Assembly (NCBI GenBank): GCA_034003325.1 | Contig: JAVEYW010000006.1 | Location: 68,362-132,361, forward strand | Source: Desulfobacterales bacterium | GTDB lineage: Bacteria > Desulfobacterota > Desulfobacteria > Desulfobacterales > JAFDDL01 | Direction: 5' to 3' | DNA length: 64,000 bases | Shown: positions 19,701-28,115 of the stretch, one piece after another | Layout of the letters: the number at the start of each line of letters is the position of its first letter | How positions within the stretch are numbered: position 1 is the first letter of the stretch | Made by a program: the position numbers and the translations under genes | The notes under the pieces: model-generated | Databases searched by the model: none | Seen by the model: the letters and a program-made list of their open reading frames with translations, nothing else | Told to the model about the DNA's origin: nothing

Positions 19701-19894
19701 TGCGTCACCAGGCGCTCGATCACCTCCGGGCCGGCTCCCTCGTACTCCGTTCGAATGGTCAGTGTCGGCAATTCGATGTTGGGCATCATGTCGATTTGTA
19801 ATCGGCCCAATGAGACCGCCCCGAGAATGACCAGAATCAGGGTCACCATGATGGTGAATACCGGTCGCTTGACGCTAAAGCTCGGTAAATTCAT
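16784..19894 (-). CDS. RND efflux pump inner-membrane transporter (HAE1/MdtB-like)
   Basis: 1036 residues, full length for the AcrB/MdtB family. It starts [20 protein letters not shown] (TM1), has two large periplasmic loops and twelve expected membrane helices. The proton-relay region reads [18 protein letters not shown] near residue 400, with one of the usual two aspartates replaced by serine, as in several Mdt-like subfamilies. It overlaps the upstream membrane-fusion gene by four bases (ATGA), so the two are co-translated. The divergent gene at 21239 encodes the outer-membrane factor, completing a tripartite pump. The substrate is unknown. Confidence 0.9.
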   Translation of the reverse strand: MNLPSFSVKRPVFTIMVTLILVILGAVSLGRLQIDMMPNIELPTLTIRTEYEGAGPEVIERLVTQIIEEIVATVPNVAEITSTSSEGQSTIRVTFVWGTNIDTAAIDVQGKIEDEINELPEDIVRPRIRKFDIASFPVVLLGISSDLDPVELTELIEVQIRYRFARIPGVAQVDVWGGFNREVRIELDPNRIKAVGLPLDRVIKAITDANLDLPAGKIEQGRYEIMLRAPAEFTSLDQIRNTVLVQQDGAAITLGQVADVQDTYEKLTRIVRVNGSRGLRVAIRKQANANTVDVSRRVLAEIEAANRAHPQIRIVPVSNQGNYIERSITNVARSVLYGGGLAIVVLLFFLRNLRSTLVISLSIPISIITTFALIYFGGFTLNLMTLGGLALGVGMMVDSAIVVLENIFRRRVENGETPEDASMEGAREVGPAIIASTITTLVIFLPLIFVQGVSGILFKELAYVIIFALICSLVLALTLVPMLASRLLATSGPQAKSPTSSRTNRWATAAGFVFSGLETAYLNLLRWALNHRLATIVSAAAVFCASLSLLPLIGSEFLPPSDEGEVRITGKMEIGTRLDLVDQQTRAIEQIVQPAVPEAVASVVSVGASGGRPEASSEGEISLSLLPAAQRERSNADIAQDLRSRLEGSIPGMEIRVRAPQGQFILERLLGSDEGLSIEIRGFELTTLDVLAARTAELIEGVPGITDVETSLEAGVPQWEIRMNRDKVADLGLSARDVTQLLQTAVAGSKAGEYRTGGNSYRILVQLKDVQKRTLDEILNLMLTTASGDKVALRNVVTSELSRGPMLIDRKDQQRMITVRANVAGRDSGSVARDVQALLNQLPRPVGYDLTVAGNFEEQQKAFGELIISLVLALVLVYMVLACQYESLRDPLVVMFSVPLAAVGVLVTLFITDTTLNVQSYIGCVMLGGIVVNNAILLVDQAGRLIHERMRTHDALIEAGRRRLRPILMTTLTTILGLLPLALGIGEGADAQAPLARAVVGGLTGSTLITLVLIPVVYSLFHSGPENQPPEPAQER

Positions 19895-21105
19895 GGGGGG
19901 GGTTCCTGTTCGCGGCCGGCAGCGGTGTCGCCCTGCCCGTCGGAAAGGGTTATGGGGGAGCCGTCGCTAAGCAACTGCTGACCCAGCGTGACGACGCGGC
20001 CGGAGAGCCCCTCGCCTTTCACCTGCACCCGGCCGTCTTCACGAATGCCCACTTCCACTTCGCGCCAGGCGACTGATTGTTCCGACTCACGGACGACAAA
20101 GACACCGTGCCTGTCATGACGCATGGTCAACGCCTGTTCCGGGACGATGGCGGCTTCCGGCACTCGGGCCAATACCACCGTCGCCCGAATGAACATGCCG
20201 GGTTTGAGCCGATACGCTGAATTGTCGATGGTCATTTCAACGCGTGCTTGGCGCGTGGCGGTTTGAAAGACGGGCGCGATGCGATCAATGCGGCCGGTAA
20301 ATGTTTCGCCCGGATAGGCCTCCGTTGTTAACAAAACAGATTGTCCGGGTTTTAAATGGGCGTAGTCTCTTTCGGTAACAAACACCACCCCGACGATGGG
20401 ATGCAGCTCGACGATCAAAAGCAGGGGCGCGTTGGCGGCGACGGTCTGGCCTTCATCCACATAGCGCTCGGCAACGACGCGATGCTCGCTGCCGCCCGTC
20501 CAGCCGGCGGTTACCTTCGTGTAACCGAGCCGAATATTGGCGGTTTCCAGAGATGATTTGAATTTTGTAACCTGGGCCTCGGCGACCTTAAGTTTTGCCT
20601 GCTTTGCGAGAATGTCCTGGCGGGCGACATCGAACTCGGAATCAGATGCAATGCCGCGCTTTAACAGTGACTCGGTGCGCTTAAACTCGCGATCGGCTAT
20701 TTTCAGGGCGCTTCCGGCTTCGGACAGGTTGGCCCCGGCGACCAATAGGTCGGCCTGTGCCTGGGCGACCGCCTGAACATACTCATCATTGTCCAGCTCG
20801 GCCACTACCTGCCCCCGCGTGACCGTATCGGCGATATTCACGATCACATGCTCCACGCGGCCGCTTACCTTCGGAGCAACCACAAAGGCGGCCAGGGCTT
20901 CCAGCTCCCCGCTGAATGCGCGCTGTAACGCGATCGGCCCGTGCTGAATGGGTGCTACCTCCACCGGCACGGCGTGTAACGATTTACCGCTTTTGCCCGA
21001 GTCGGTTTGATCCCGAAACGGACCGAAAAAAAACCAGCTCAAACCCGCCGCCGCACCGATCAGAAGAATCGCCAGAAGAAAAATTTTAGGGCCGCCCGAT
21101 TTCAT
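19891..21105 (-). CDS. RND efflux membrane-fusion (periplasmic adaptor) protein
   Basis: 404 residues. An N-terminal membrane anchor (about 8-27) is followed by the HlyD/AcrA plan: a lipoyl-like half ([23 protein letters not shown] near 83-105), an alpha-helical coiled hairpin (about 110-190, rich in Ala/Glu/Lys), the second lipoyl half, and a beta-barrel domain ([29 protein letters not shown]). It links the inner-membrane pump to the outer-membrane factor. The 4 bp overlap with the pump gene shows an operon. Its start lies back-to-back with the outer-membrane-factor gene, giving a divergent locus with a shared roughly 130 bp control region. Confidence 0.9.
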   Translation of the reverse strand: MKSGGPKIFLLAILLIGAAAGLSWFFFGPFRDQTDSGKSGKSLHAVPVEVAPIQHGPIALQRAFSGELEALAAFVVAPKVSGRVEHVIVNIADTVTRGQVVAELDNDEYVQAVAQAQADLLVAGANLSEAGSALKIADREFKRTESLLKRGIASDSEFDVARQDILAKQAKLKVAEAQVTKFKSSLETANIRLGYTKVTAGWTGGSEHRVVAERYVDEGQTVAANAPLLLIVELHPIVGVVFVTERDYAHLKPGQSVLLTTEAYPGETFTGRIDRIAPVFQTATRQARVEMTIDNSAYRLKPGMFIRATVVLARVPEAAIVPEQALTMRHDRHGVFVVRESEQSVAWREVEVGIREDGRVQVKGEGLSGRVVTLGQQLLSDGSPITLSDGQGDTAAGREQEPPP

Positions 21106-21238
21106 GGTACCACACCCTTTCCGTTGTCATTGCGCATCGACCTGCTATATAACCTATCCAACGCGGTTTAAAAATACCAAAAAAAAAGGACACACCCGAC
21201 CGTTGTCGGAAGGAGCCGGGATTCGTGAGGATTCGAAT

Positions 21239-22873
21239 ATGATGGTTACCAGAGGGTATTTTCGTTTGCCGACGTTCATTGCCATAGGCTGGGTATTGAT
21301 GACATCGGTTGCCTGTGCGCCAATTGAAAAACGGATAGAGCGCGCTGCGGGAGGACCGAAGGTGCCGGCCGATTCAAGCGTGCTCATGCGTGCGGCGGAT
21401 GCCGGGCGACCCGAAGCGGTTGAGGCGCCGGTATCGACGCCGGGGCCCTTGAACCTAACCGTTACCGAAGCTATTTTGCTTTGTCTTGAAAACAACCGCG
21501 CGCTTTTGGTGCAAAGATTGAATCCCTCGATTCGTCAAACGGTGGAGGACGAGGAACGCGCTGTTTTCGATCCGGCGATAAACGCAGATATCTCCGCCGG
21601 CAAGGTGAAAGGAGAGCGCCTCGCCAGATCCGGCTCTGAAACCGAGGCGTTTCTCATCGATACCGCCGAAGGGACCATTTCGCTATCGCAATATTTTCCG
21701 ACCGGCACGACGGTGGCGCTGGAAGCCGGTACGCAAATGAGCGACTCCTCTCTTTATAATGACACCTTTTATCCGACCCGCCTGGGCATGACGGTCACGC
21801 AGGCGCTGCTGAAGGGCTTTGGAGCGGATGTGAATCTTGTTCGGCTGCAACAGGCGGTCATCGATACGCGCATGTCGGAATACGAGCTGCGGGGGTTTAC
21901 CGAAGCGCTGGTGGCGGAGATGGAGCGAACCTACTGGGACTACGCACTGGCCCGGCGCCAAATTGAAATTGTCGAGCAGTCGCTGAAAGTCGCCCGTCAG
22001 CAACTTGACGAAACTGAAACGTTGATTACGGTCGGCCGATTGGCCAAATCAGAATTGGCGGCCGTGCGGGCCGAGGTGGCGGCCCAGGAGCAGGCGCTTA
22101 TCGAAGTGCGGGCCAACAAGGAAACCATTCGCCTGCACCTGCTGAGGCTGCTCAATCCTGCCGGGCCGGGACTCTGGCAGCGGGAAGTTGAGCTTACCCA
22201 TCCGCCGGTCTTACCCGAGATCACACTGGAAGACGTTTCCCTGCATGTGGCCGTATCGATGCGCATGCAACCGCTATTAAACGAGGCTCGTCTGGAAATA
22301 GTTCGCGGCGATCTGGCGCTTGTCGAAACCCGGGACGGATTGCTGCCCGCAATGGATTTTTTCATCACACTTGGCAAAAGCGGGTATGCCAATTCTTTTA
22401 AGGATTCTATCGGCAATATCGACGAGGACAGCTATGATGCGTTGGCAGGCGTTCGATTTAATTTTCCCTTTTTCAACCGGGAGGCCAAATCCCTTCACCA
22501 GCGGGCGCTGCTGACGCGGGAGCAGGCGCAACAGTCTCTTGAGAACCTGGCACAGCTCGTGGAACTTGACGTTCGAACCGCCTATATCGAAGTGAACCGA
22601 ACCCGGCAGCAGATTGCCGCATCTTCAGTGACCCGCATGTTCGATGAGGAAAAACTCAGAATCGAAACCGAAAAACTGCGGGTGGGAAAATCAACCAGTT
22701 TTATGGTCGCGCAGGCTCAGCGGGATCTTCTGGTTAGTAGAATTGCCGAGGTGCGAGCCCTTACCAACTATCTTAAGACATTAATTGATCTTTACCGGCA
22801 GGATGGATCACTGCTTGAGCGCCGCGGAATCTCCGCGCCCGGACGCGAACCGGTCACATTTTCGATACCATAA
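21239..22873 (+). CDS. Outer-membrane efflux lipoprotein, TolC/NodT family
   Basis: 544 residues from the ATG at 21239 (a second ATG follows at once). The frame is open further upstream, but that leader would bury the signal peptide. Residues about 10-28 form a lipoprotein signal ending LMTSVAC, so the mature N-terminal cysteine should be lipidated as in OprM/CusC. Two outer-membrane-efflux-protein repeats follow, with long heptad-like helices (for example 215-265 and 430-500) and the family residues around YWDYALARRQIEIVEQSL. It is the exit duct for the divergently encoded RND pump and adaptor. Confidence 0.87.
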   Translation: MMVTRGYFRLPTFIAIGWVLMTSVACAPIEKRIERAAGGPKVPADSSVLMRAADAGRPEAVEAPVSTPGPLNLTVTEAILLCLENNRALLVQRLNPSIRQTVEDEERAVFDPAINADISAGKVKGERLARSGSETEAFLIDTAEGTISLSQYFPTGTTVALEAGTQMSDSSLYNDTFYPTRLGMTVTQALLKGFGADVNLVRLQQAVIDTRMSEYELRGFTEALVAEMERTYWDYALARRQIEIVEQSLKVARQQLDETETLITVGRLAKSELAAVRAEVAAQEQALIEVRANKETIRLHLLRLLNPAGPGLWQREVELTHPPVLPEITLEDVSLHVAVSMRMQPLLNEARLEIVRGDLALVETRDGLLPAMDFFITLGKSGYANSFKDSIGNIDEDSYDALAGVRFNFPFFNREAKSLHQRALLTREQAQQSLENLAQLVELDVRTAYIEVNRTRQQIAASSVTRMFDEEKLRIETEKLRVGKSTSFMVAQAQRDLLVSRIAEVRALTNYLKTLIDLYRQDGSLLERRGISAPGREPVTFSIP

Positions 22874-22910
22874 CCGTTGACGAACGCACCTGCCGTTTCC
22901 TTGTGATTCA

Positions 22911-22932
22911 GCCCCGGTCATGCCCCGGTCAT
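22911..22932 (+). repeat. Perfect tandem 11-mer GCCCCGGTCAT x2
   Basis: Two exact copies of GCCCCGGTCAT lie side by side, immediately before the candidate promoter of the zinc-ribbon/ubiB pair. It could be an activator site or chance slippage; there is no further support. Confidence 0.4.
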
Positions 22933-22933
22933 G

Positions 22934-22962
22934 TTGACACCCATTCTTGTTTGCGCCATATT
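22934..22962 (+). promoter_or_regulatory. Candidate sigma-70 promoter for zinc-ribbon/ubiB pair
   Basis: TTGACA at 22934-22939 and CATATT at 22957-22962 with a 17-base spacer, 57 bp before the zinc-ribbon ATG. Confidence 0.45.
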
Positions 22963-23018
22963 GTGTGTCACCATTCTATTCCGGTCACAAATACCCATCG
23001 TCTTCAGAAGGAGATCCT

Positions 23019-23264
23019 ATGAAAAACGGCAAGTGCCCCAAATGCGGTTCTGTTGAAATATTTGCGGCCAAGGAGTTGCCGCTTAAAAGCGGACCTTTCG
23101 GCAGCAATGCCATTCCCGTCAGTCTGACCTCAATAGCAGCTCTGGACAACTATGTTTGTGTGGCTTGCGGTCTGGTGGAACGATATGTGGCGGATGAAGA
23201 AAAACTGAAGGAGATTGCCAAAAAATGGAAGCCGGTTATGGCCAAACAAGATACCGGCGCCTGA
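23019..23264 (+). CDS. Small zinc-ribbon protein of unknown function
   Basis: 81 residues from the ATG at 23019, which has AAGGAG close upstream. Two CxxC pairs, CPKC at residues 6-9 and CVAC near 46-49, are spaced to form one zinc ribbon. The C-terminal third is charged and helical. The final 40 bases overlap the UbiB-family gene in another frame, which indicates co-translation, so a partnership with the UbiB-like protein is plausible. No further function can be read. Confidence 0.72.
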   Translation: MKNGKCPKCGSVEIFAAKELPLKSGPFGSNAIPVSLTSIAALDNYVCVACGLVERYVADEEKLKEIAKKWKPVMAKQDTGA

Positions 23265-24919
23265 GCGGTATTCTTCATTTCGGAACCATCTCGCGTATTC
23301 TGATCAAGCACGGACTGGGTGAAGTGGTTGGCCGTCTGTTTGGCGCCAAGCGGGGTAAGGCCAAATCGGGCCTTCCGGACCCCGTGCGCATGCGCCGCGC
23401 CCTGGAAGATCTGGGGCCCAGCTTCATCAAGCTGGGGCAACTGATGAGCACCCGCGCAGATGTGTTCCCACCCGAATATATTGATGAATTGAGCAAATTG
23501 CAGGACCGCGTGCCGCCGGTGCCGTTTGCGGAAATTCAGCAATTAATCGAAACGGAATTAAAGCAGCCGCTGAATCAGCTCTTTGAAAATATTGATACAA
23601 CCGCATTGGCTGCCGCCTCGGTGGCCCAGGTCCATTCGGCCCATCTGAAGAGCGGTGAAAAGGTGGCCGTTAAGGTCATTCGGCCGGGCATTGAAAAACG
23701 GATTCGAAACGACATTCGGTTGATGTATTATTTCGCCGCCAGGCTTGAAAAAAGATTCGATCTCGGTCGGGTGCTGGGGCTTGTCAATCTGGTCAAAGAG
23801 TTTGAGCGCACTATCTTCCGTGAGTTGGACATGCTCATCGAGGCTGGGAATATCGAGCGGTTCACCCAAAGCTTCAAGGACATCGCAGAAATATACATTC
23901 CCAAGGTGTATTGGCAATATACGTCCAAGTCGGTGCTGGTCATGGAGCACATTGACGGGATCAAGATGGATCAAGTGGCTGAAATCAAACGACATGGCAT
24001 CGATCCCAAAGAGGTCGCCATGATCGGCCTGCGCTCGTTTTCACGTCAATTGATGGTCGCCGGTATCTTTCACGCGGACCCCCATCCGGGCAATACCATC
24101 GTCATGTATGACGGCCGGGTGGGTCTGGTGGACTTCGGTATCGTGGGTTACCTCGACGAGGAGACCATGTTGCAGATCGCCCATCTGTTTTTGGGGTATG
24201 CGGAGCATGATTACGACATGGTGATGGAAGCCTTTGAGGCAGCCGGCCTCATTCACGCCGAGACCATGGATTTAAAGCGTTTTCGCATCGATCTCAAAGA
24301 GATGAGCGAACCGTTCTACGGCCGATCCCTAAAAACCATATCGGCCAAGGATGTTTATGATCAGGTCATGCGCCTGGTCTTTAAATACCGCATTCACATG
24401 CCGCGTAACCTGCTTCTGCTGCTCAAGACCTTCATTCAGACCGAATCGTTGGGCAAGATTTTGGAGTCGGACGCCAGCTTGCTGGAAGTCACCCGCCCCT
24501 ATGCCAAAAAGCTTCTTGAACAGGGGTATGAAGCGCAAAAGCTGCTTAAAACCCTCGGCCGGGATATCAAAGACACCGGCAGTTTGTTGCGCATGATGCC
24601 CAGATTCACCCACGATATCTTTAAAGGCCTTGCCAAGGGAATGCCGGCCGTGGAGTTGAAACACGGCGGTATGGATTCGGCTTCCAAGAAATTTGAGAGC
24701 GGTCTGAACCGACTGACGCTGGGGCTGGTGATCTCGGCTTCCCTGATCGCCGCCTCTTTGATTCTCAACGCTTCCAAAACATTAATGACGTTTGAATTCG
24801 AGTGGTTCGGCCTTCATCGGATATCCGTCACTGAGATACTGGGTATGGGCGGCTACCTCATTGCCACCTTCCTGGGGCTGTGGCTGGTGTTCTCCATTAT
24901 TCGATCCGGAAAGCTGTAG
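23225..24919 (+). CDS. ubiB: UbiB/ABC1/ADCK family atypical kinase
   Basis: 564 residues. Family landmarks: the KxGQ motif in FIKLGQLMSTR near residues 70-80, the alanine-rich nucleotide loop AAASVAQVHSAHL near 129-141 followed by the lysine in VAVKVIRPG, the catalytic HADPHPGN near 281-288, and the metal-binding aspartate in VDFGIVG near 301. Two C-terminal hydrophobic helices (about 500-520 and 540-560) anchor it in the membrane. Family members support quinone (ubiquinone or menaquinone) biosynthesis or lipid handling through an ATPase activity. No quinone biosynthesis genes are adjacent. The start overlaps the zinc-ribbon gene by 40 bp and has GGAG upstream. Confidence 0.87.
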   Translation: MEAGYGQTRYRRLSGILHFGTISRILIKHGLGEVVGRLFGAKRGKAKSGLPDPVRMRRALEDLGPSFIKLGQLMSTRADVFPPEYIDELSKLQDRVPPVPFAEIQQLIETELKQPLNQLFENIDTTALAAASVAQVHSAHLKSGEKVAVKVIRPGIEKRIRNDIRLMYYFAARLEKRFDLGRVLGLVNLVKEFERTIFRELDMLIEAGNIERFTQSFKDIAEIYIPKVYWQYTSKSVLVMEHIDGIKMDQVAEIKRHGIDPKEVAMIGLRSFSRQLMVAGIFHADPHPGNTIVMYDGRVGLVDFGIVGYLDEETMLQIAHLFLGYAEHDYDMVMEAFEAAGLIHAETMDLKRFRIDLKEMSEPFYGRSLKTISAKDVYDQVMRLVFKYRIHMPRNLLLLLKTFIQTESLGKILESDASLLEVTRPYAKKLLEQGYEAQKLLKTLGRDIKDTGSLLRMMPRFTHDIFKGLAKGMPAVELKHGGMDSASKKFESGLNRLTLGLVISASLIAASLILNASKTLMTFEFEWFGLHRISVTEILGMGGYLIATFLGLWLVFSIIRSGKL

Positions 24920-24942
24920 CATCGGTTTACGGGTGAGGGGAA

Positions 24943-25458
24943 TTACTTTTCAATCCCGACGCGGGCCGCAACGCCATTTTCGTAATAATGCTTAACGGCT
25001 CGCATTTCGGTGACCAGATCGGCCAATGCGATAATGCGATCCGTGGCGCCACGCCCCGTAATCACCAATTCGATTTCCGAAGGTTTGGTAAGAATCAGCG
25101 TCTCAAGTTCATTCTCCGAAATGAGCCCGCACCTTACAGCGACATTGGCCTCTTCAAGTATGACGACTTGAAATTGTCCGGAAGCGATCACTTCCCGAAT
25201 TCGCATCAGGCCCTTTTGGGAAAGCGCCATATCCTCCGGGTCGGGCTTGCCGCGCAAAAACCGGCCCTGGCCGAATTGCTCCACCATAATCAAATCGGAA
25301 AAACGGGACAATGCCTTGATCTCGCTATAATCTCCTTTTTTCATAAATTGCCCGATATAGACCTTGAATCCGGCGCCGGCCGCCCGAATGGCCAACCCCA
25401 ACGCGGCCGTCGTTTTGCCTTTGCCGTCCCCGGTATAGACTTGTACAAATCCTTGCAT
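24943..25458 (-). CDS. cobO: Cob(I)alamin/corrinoid adenosyltransferase, CobA/CobO type
   Basis: 171 residues from the ATG at 25458, which follows GAGGAG. An upstream in-frame start would add 19 residues with no such site. Walker A is GDGKGKTTAALG near residues 8-19. VVILEEANVAVRCGLI and LVITGRGATDRIIALADLVTEM are the conserved later blocks. It attaches the 5'-deoxyadenosyl group of ATP to cobalt in corrinoids. It is a single gene: its promoter region carries a palindrome (separate entry) but no B12 riboswitch, although one lies 8 kb away at 33771. Length is normal for the family. Confidence 0.88.
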   Translation of the reverse strand: MQGFVQVYTGDGKGKTTAALGLAIRAAGAGFKVYIGQFMKKGDYSEIKALSRFSDLIMVEQFGQGRFLRGKPDPEDMALSQKGLMRIREVIASGQFQVVILEEANVAVRCGLISENELETLILTKPSEIELVITGRGATDRIIALADLVTEMRAVKHYYENGVAARVGIEK

Positions 25459-25496
25459 GATGATTTCTCCTCGCTTTGTCTCATTTTTTTTCGGTG

Positions 25497-25531
25497 ATAA
25501 TAGCGATAATTGCATTTTGTTTCAAATGCAA
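25497..25531 (-). promoter_or_regulatory. cobO promoter with palindromic operator over the -35 box
   Basis: Read on the minus strand, TTGAAA (25525-25520) and TATTAT (25502-25497) are 17 bases apart, a good sigma-70 promoter for cobO. The perfect palindrome TTGCATTT-N6-AAATGCAA (25510-25531) covers the -35 box. This layout fits repression. The TTTGCATT core resembles part of the zinc-locus operators at 31393 and 31559, but the half-site order differs, so the regulator is uncertain. Confidence 0.55.
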
Positions 25532-25779
25532 ATAATGAATTGCCCTGATCGTCAACAATGGGCGAGCGATTGCCCTGTCTTTTGGACGACAAATAGTTGA
25601 CAACTGATTCATAAACGGGGCAATTGATGGGGGCAACCTTATCCTGCCGGACTTGACCGGGTATTCAGCGTCTTTTTATATATTCCGGTTTTTCCCGGAA
25701 GGCTAGCTTGAGAAGGCTTTTGAGCATGGGAGAGGCCGCTTTTAGCTGATGTCTTTGCAACGACTTGATGGGAGGAACG

Positions 25780-26565
25780 ATGGGGCTTAAGGAACATGAG
25801 TACATTCGTCAGACACTGGAGCGCTATACCAACTGTAAGCTGGAAGAGTTTTGCGGTCATGTGCTGATCACCAATTTCCGCCAGTACATCAAGGCCTTTT
25901 CCGAGCGTACCGGGGGTGAAATTCACGAGGGCAATTTTAGAATCGTCAATGCCCCCGAGATGGACTGCACCATGATTGATTTCGGCATCGGCTCCCCCCA
26001 GGCGGCGCTGGTGATCAACGGCTTGGCCTATCTTGATAACCTGAAATCGGTGATCATGCTCGGCATGTGCGGCGGCATTGATGATATTCTGAAAGTGGGT
26101 GATTTTGTGGTGCCATCGGCCGCGATTCGGGGAGAGGGGACCAGCCGCCATTATCTGCCCACGGAATTTCCGGCGCTTCCGGCAATGAGTGTGAACCTGC
26201 TATGCCTCGGAGCTGTCAAGGCCCGAAAGATCAGTCCCCGTTGCGGCATCGTGTATACTACGGACCGGCGCTTATGGGAGTTCGACGAACCCTTTGTTGA
26301 ATTTCTCAGGACACAGCGGATTCTGGCCATTGAAATGGAACTGGCCACACTGTTTTCCGTGGCATATCGGTATGAGGTGCCCATCGGATCGATCATGCTG
26401 GTCTCGGATATGCCCCTGCAGCGCCGTGGCATCAAGGACAAGAAACTGCACGATGAAATTTACAACAATTACATGAGTACCCATCTGGACATTGCCCTGG
26501 ATGCGGTGTCCAATCTCAAAGCCCGATGGCCGGAGGTGGAGCGACAACTGCGTAGCGAGTGGTAA
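25780..26565 (+). CDS. amn: AMP nucleosidase-type purine ribosidase
   Basis: 261 residues from the ATG at 25780, with GGAGG four bases upstream. The nucleoside-phosphorylase-like fold is clear: MLGMCGGIDDILKVGDFVVPSAAIRGEGTS near residues 87-116, AIEMELATLFSVAYRY near 185-200 (purine/ribose-binding glutamates), and LVSDMPLQRRGIKDKK near 210-225. The last block is characteristic of AMP nucleosidase, which splits AMP into adenine and ribose 5-phosphate. The E. coli enzyme has a long extra N-terminal domain. This protein is close to the catalytic half alone, a shorter form known in other bacteria. Confidence 0.78.
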   Translation: MGLKEHEYIRQTLERYTNCKLEEFCGHVLITNFRQYIKAFSERTGGEIHEGNFRIVNAPEMDCTMIDFGIGSPQAALVINGLAYLDNLKSVIMLGMCGGIDDILKVGDFVVPSAAIRGEGTSRHYLPTEFPALPAMSVNLLCLGAVKARKISPRCGIVYTTDRRLWEFDEPFVEFLRTQRILAIEMELATLFSVAYRYEVPIGSIMLVSDMPLQRRGIKDKKLHDEIYNNYMSTHLDIALDAVSNLKARWPEVERQLRSEW

Positions 26566-26577
26566 CCCGTTTTTTTT

Positions 26578-26606
26578 TTGCGGGCCCCCTTGCGGGCGGT
26601 TTTCTT
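26578..26606. terminator. Weak terminator-like element between convergent genes
   Basis: A T10 tract at about 26570-26579 is followed by a GC-rich segment. A short GCCC/GGGC hairpin can form there, followed by GGTTTTC. It lies between the stops of the AMP nucleosidase and response-regulator genes. The stem is only four pairs, so confidence is low. Confidence 0.3.
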
Positions 26607-27070
26607 TACGTGCCCAATATGTCGGATATCAGCTTGTTGCGTTCTCGTGTGGAAAGATAGGGGGTCATGCGGACATTGAGGATTTTATCCTCTCGTTCTT
26701 TTTTCCTCGCTGCCGCTTGGGTTGCCTTTGAAATGAGATCATTTAACTTGCTCGGTTTTGTCAGATAATCAAAGGCGCCGCATTTAAACGCTTCGACGAC
26801 GGAATTTACCGTGGGATGGCCTGTTAGGATGACGACTTCCACGAGGGGGTGCTTTTTCTTTAATATGCTAAGCGTTTGAATGCCATCGAGATCAGGCAGT
26901 TGAAGATCGAGAAATACAATGTCAATGGTGTTGGTTTCTTCCAGACGGTTCAGTGCCGTCATTCCGGAAAAAACACAGTCTACCGTGAATCCCCTTTCCC
27001 GCAGGCGTTGGGCAATTGTTTCAATAAATGGCTTATTGTTATCGACAAAAAGAATGTTAATCGAGGTCAT
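26606..27070 (-). CDS. Stand-alone response-regulator receiver protein
   Basis: 154 residues from the ATG at 27070, with GGAGG upstream. The receiver domain fills almost the whole protein: acidic site VDNNKP near residues 9-14 (one of the usual two acidic residues is Asn), phospho-acceptor aspartate in DIVFLDLQLPDLDG near 52-56, the threonine in VVILTGH near 82, and the lysine in YLTKPSK near 104. No DNA-binding or enzymatic output domain follows, only a charged tail of about 35 residues. No histidine kinase is in the window, so it is an orphan phosphorelay or adaptor-type regulator. Confidence 0.82.
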   Translation of the reverse strand: MTSINILFVDNNKPFIETIAQRLRERGFTVDCVFSGMTALNRLEETNTIDIVFLDLQLPDLDGIQTLSILKKKHPLVEVVILTGHPTVNSVVEAFKCGAFDYLTKPSKLNDLISKATQAAARKKEREDKILNVRMTPYLSTRERNKLISDILGT

Positions 27071-27576
27071 AATCGCCTCCATAGAGTGAATCGGAAAACG
27101 TAGCCTGTGCCCAAACACTTTTCGTGCCCTTTATCCCGATATTTTTGCCGGTTCGATAGGTTGGCTGCTTCATTGGTTTGGAACAGGCGTTAAGTCACCC
27201 CGTGATGAGATCCAAAGTTCAAGATCAAGGCGCGCCAATTTAGAAAACGATGCGCAGCTATGTCACACCACCATGGCGAGGAAATCTGTCTACCGTCGAT
27301 ATTGGATTTTTATGAAGTCGTCAAATAGAGGATGTTTTTAATTGACAATAAGCGAGGCGCTATTAGAATATTGATTATTCCATCCCAAATATTTGGGGTC
27401 GTTCCATTGAATCGTCTTGAACTCGGTTGCGGCGGTTTTTTCGTCCATTTCATAAACCGGGCGAATATGACTTGCCAGTTTTCATGGCACAGGCATTCCC
27501 GCAACAAGAACCATCTGATTCAAGATGATCGAAAAATTTCATTTCATATTCAACTACTTGAAAAGGAGAAAGCGAG
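27071..27576. other. 506 bp intergenic region with a perfect 14-bp palindrome
   Basis: Lies between the divergent response-regulator and cupredoxin-like genes and should hold both promoters. The clearest element is CCCAAATATTTGGG at 27384-27397, a perfect palindrome about 180 bp before the cupredoxin-like start. The remainder is AT-rich. Frames of 60-80 codons exist, but none has a ribosome-binding site or recognisable product. Confidence 0.35.
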
Positions 27577-28032
27577 ATGAAAAAATCAAATGTTGTCGCA
27601 TTTTGGGGGTTCACGTTGGCTTTTGCATTGGTGATGGCCGTATCGTATCAGGGAATTTCGAATGCTGCGGATGCGACGGTCATTAAGATTTGGGATTTTT
27701 CTGTGAAAACCGAGGCAACGGCCGCCGGCACCAGTTTAAAAATCGATCCGCAAGTCGTAAAGATTCCCAAGGATGGAATTGTGGTATGGGTGAACACAGC
27801 ATATTTTTCAGAGGTGAAGGTGATCTTTGAGGAAGCCAAGAGATGCGCAGACTTGGTCAGCAATCCCAGAGACTTCGTTACGAATACGGAAAGTAACTGC
27901 TTTGTAACCACTTTTATGCCTTATGGGGCCACCAGTTCTTTGGTTTTTCCGGAACCTGGGGTATTTAAATACAAGGTGCAATCCCAAGATGGGGCGTTGA
28001 CGACGGAAGGCACCATTGAAGTGGCGAAGTGA
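27577..28032 (+). CDS. Exported cupredoxin-like protein lacking histidine
   Basis: 151 residues. A classical signal peptide (residues 1-30, hydrophobic from 8 to 24, ending ISNAAD) sends it to the periplasm. The mature part has the plastocyanin/azurin-like strand order: KIPKDGIVVWVN near 63-74 and EPGVFKYKVQSQDG near 125-138. Two cysteines, near residues 88 and 107, may form a disulfide. The whole protein contains no histidine, so it cannot have the normal type 1 copper site. A strong AAAAGGAGA precedes the ATG. It may be a redox-inactive structural or binding cupredoxin fold; no partner gene is adjacent. Confidence 0.65.
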   Translation: MKKSNVVAFWGFTLAFALVMAVSYQGISNAADATVIKIWDFSVKTEATAAGTSLKIDPQVVKIPKDGIVVWVNTAYFSEVKVIFEEAKRCADLVSNPRDFVTNTESNCFVTTFMPYGATSSLVFPEPGVFKYKVQSQDGALTTEGTIEVAK

Positions 28033-28115
28033 TTACGACCGAACCACCGCTCTTCAAAAGCATCAAGTCCGATTTGTCATGCAAAAGGAGGGGGATGGAG
28101 CCTGCTTTATCGTGC

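Noticed and set aside
16919-20556. Several 100-150-codon frames opposite the RND pump and adaptor genes
   Set aside because: They are antisense shadows of long, well-supported genes in a GC-rich stretch, with no independent start signals.
22911-22932. Possible short CRISPR-like or iteron repeat
   Set aside because: Only two tandem 11-mers with no spacers; kept as a minor repeat feature, not as an array or origin.
25490-25515. Fur box from the GATAAT-N3-GATAAT direct repeat before cobO
   Set aside because: Only two hexamers in direct order, without the third inverted hexamer. The perfect palindrome beside it is the stronger signal.
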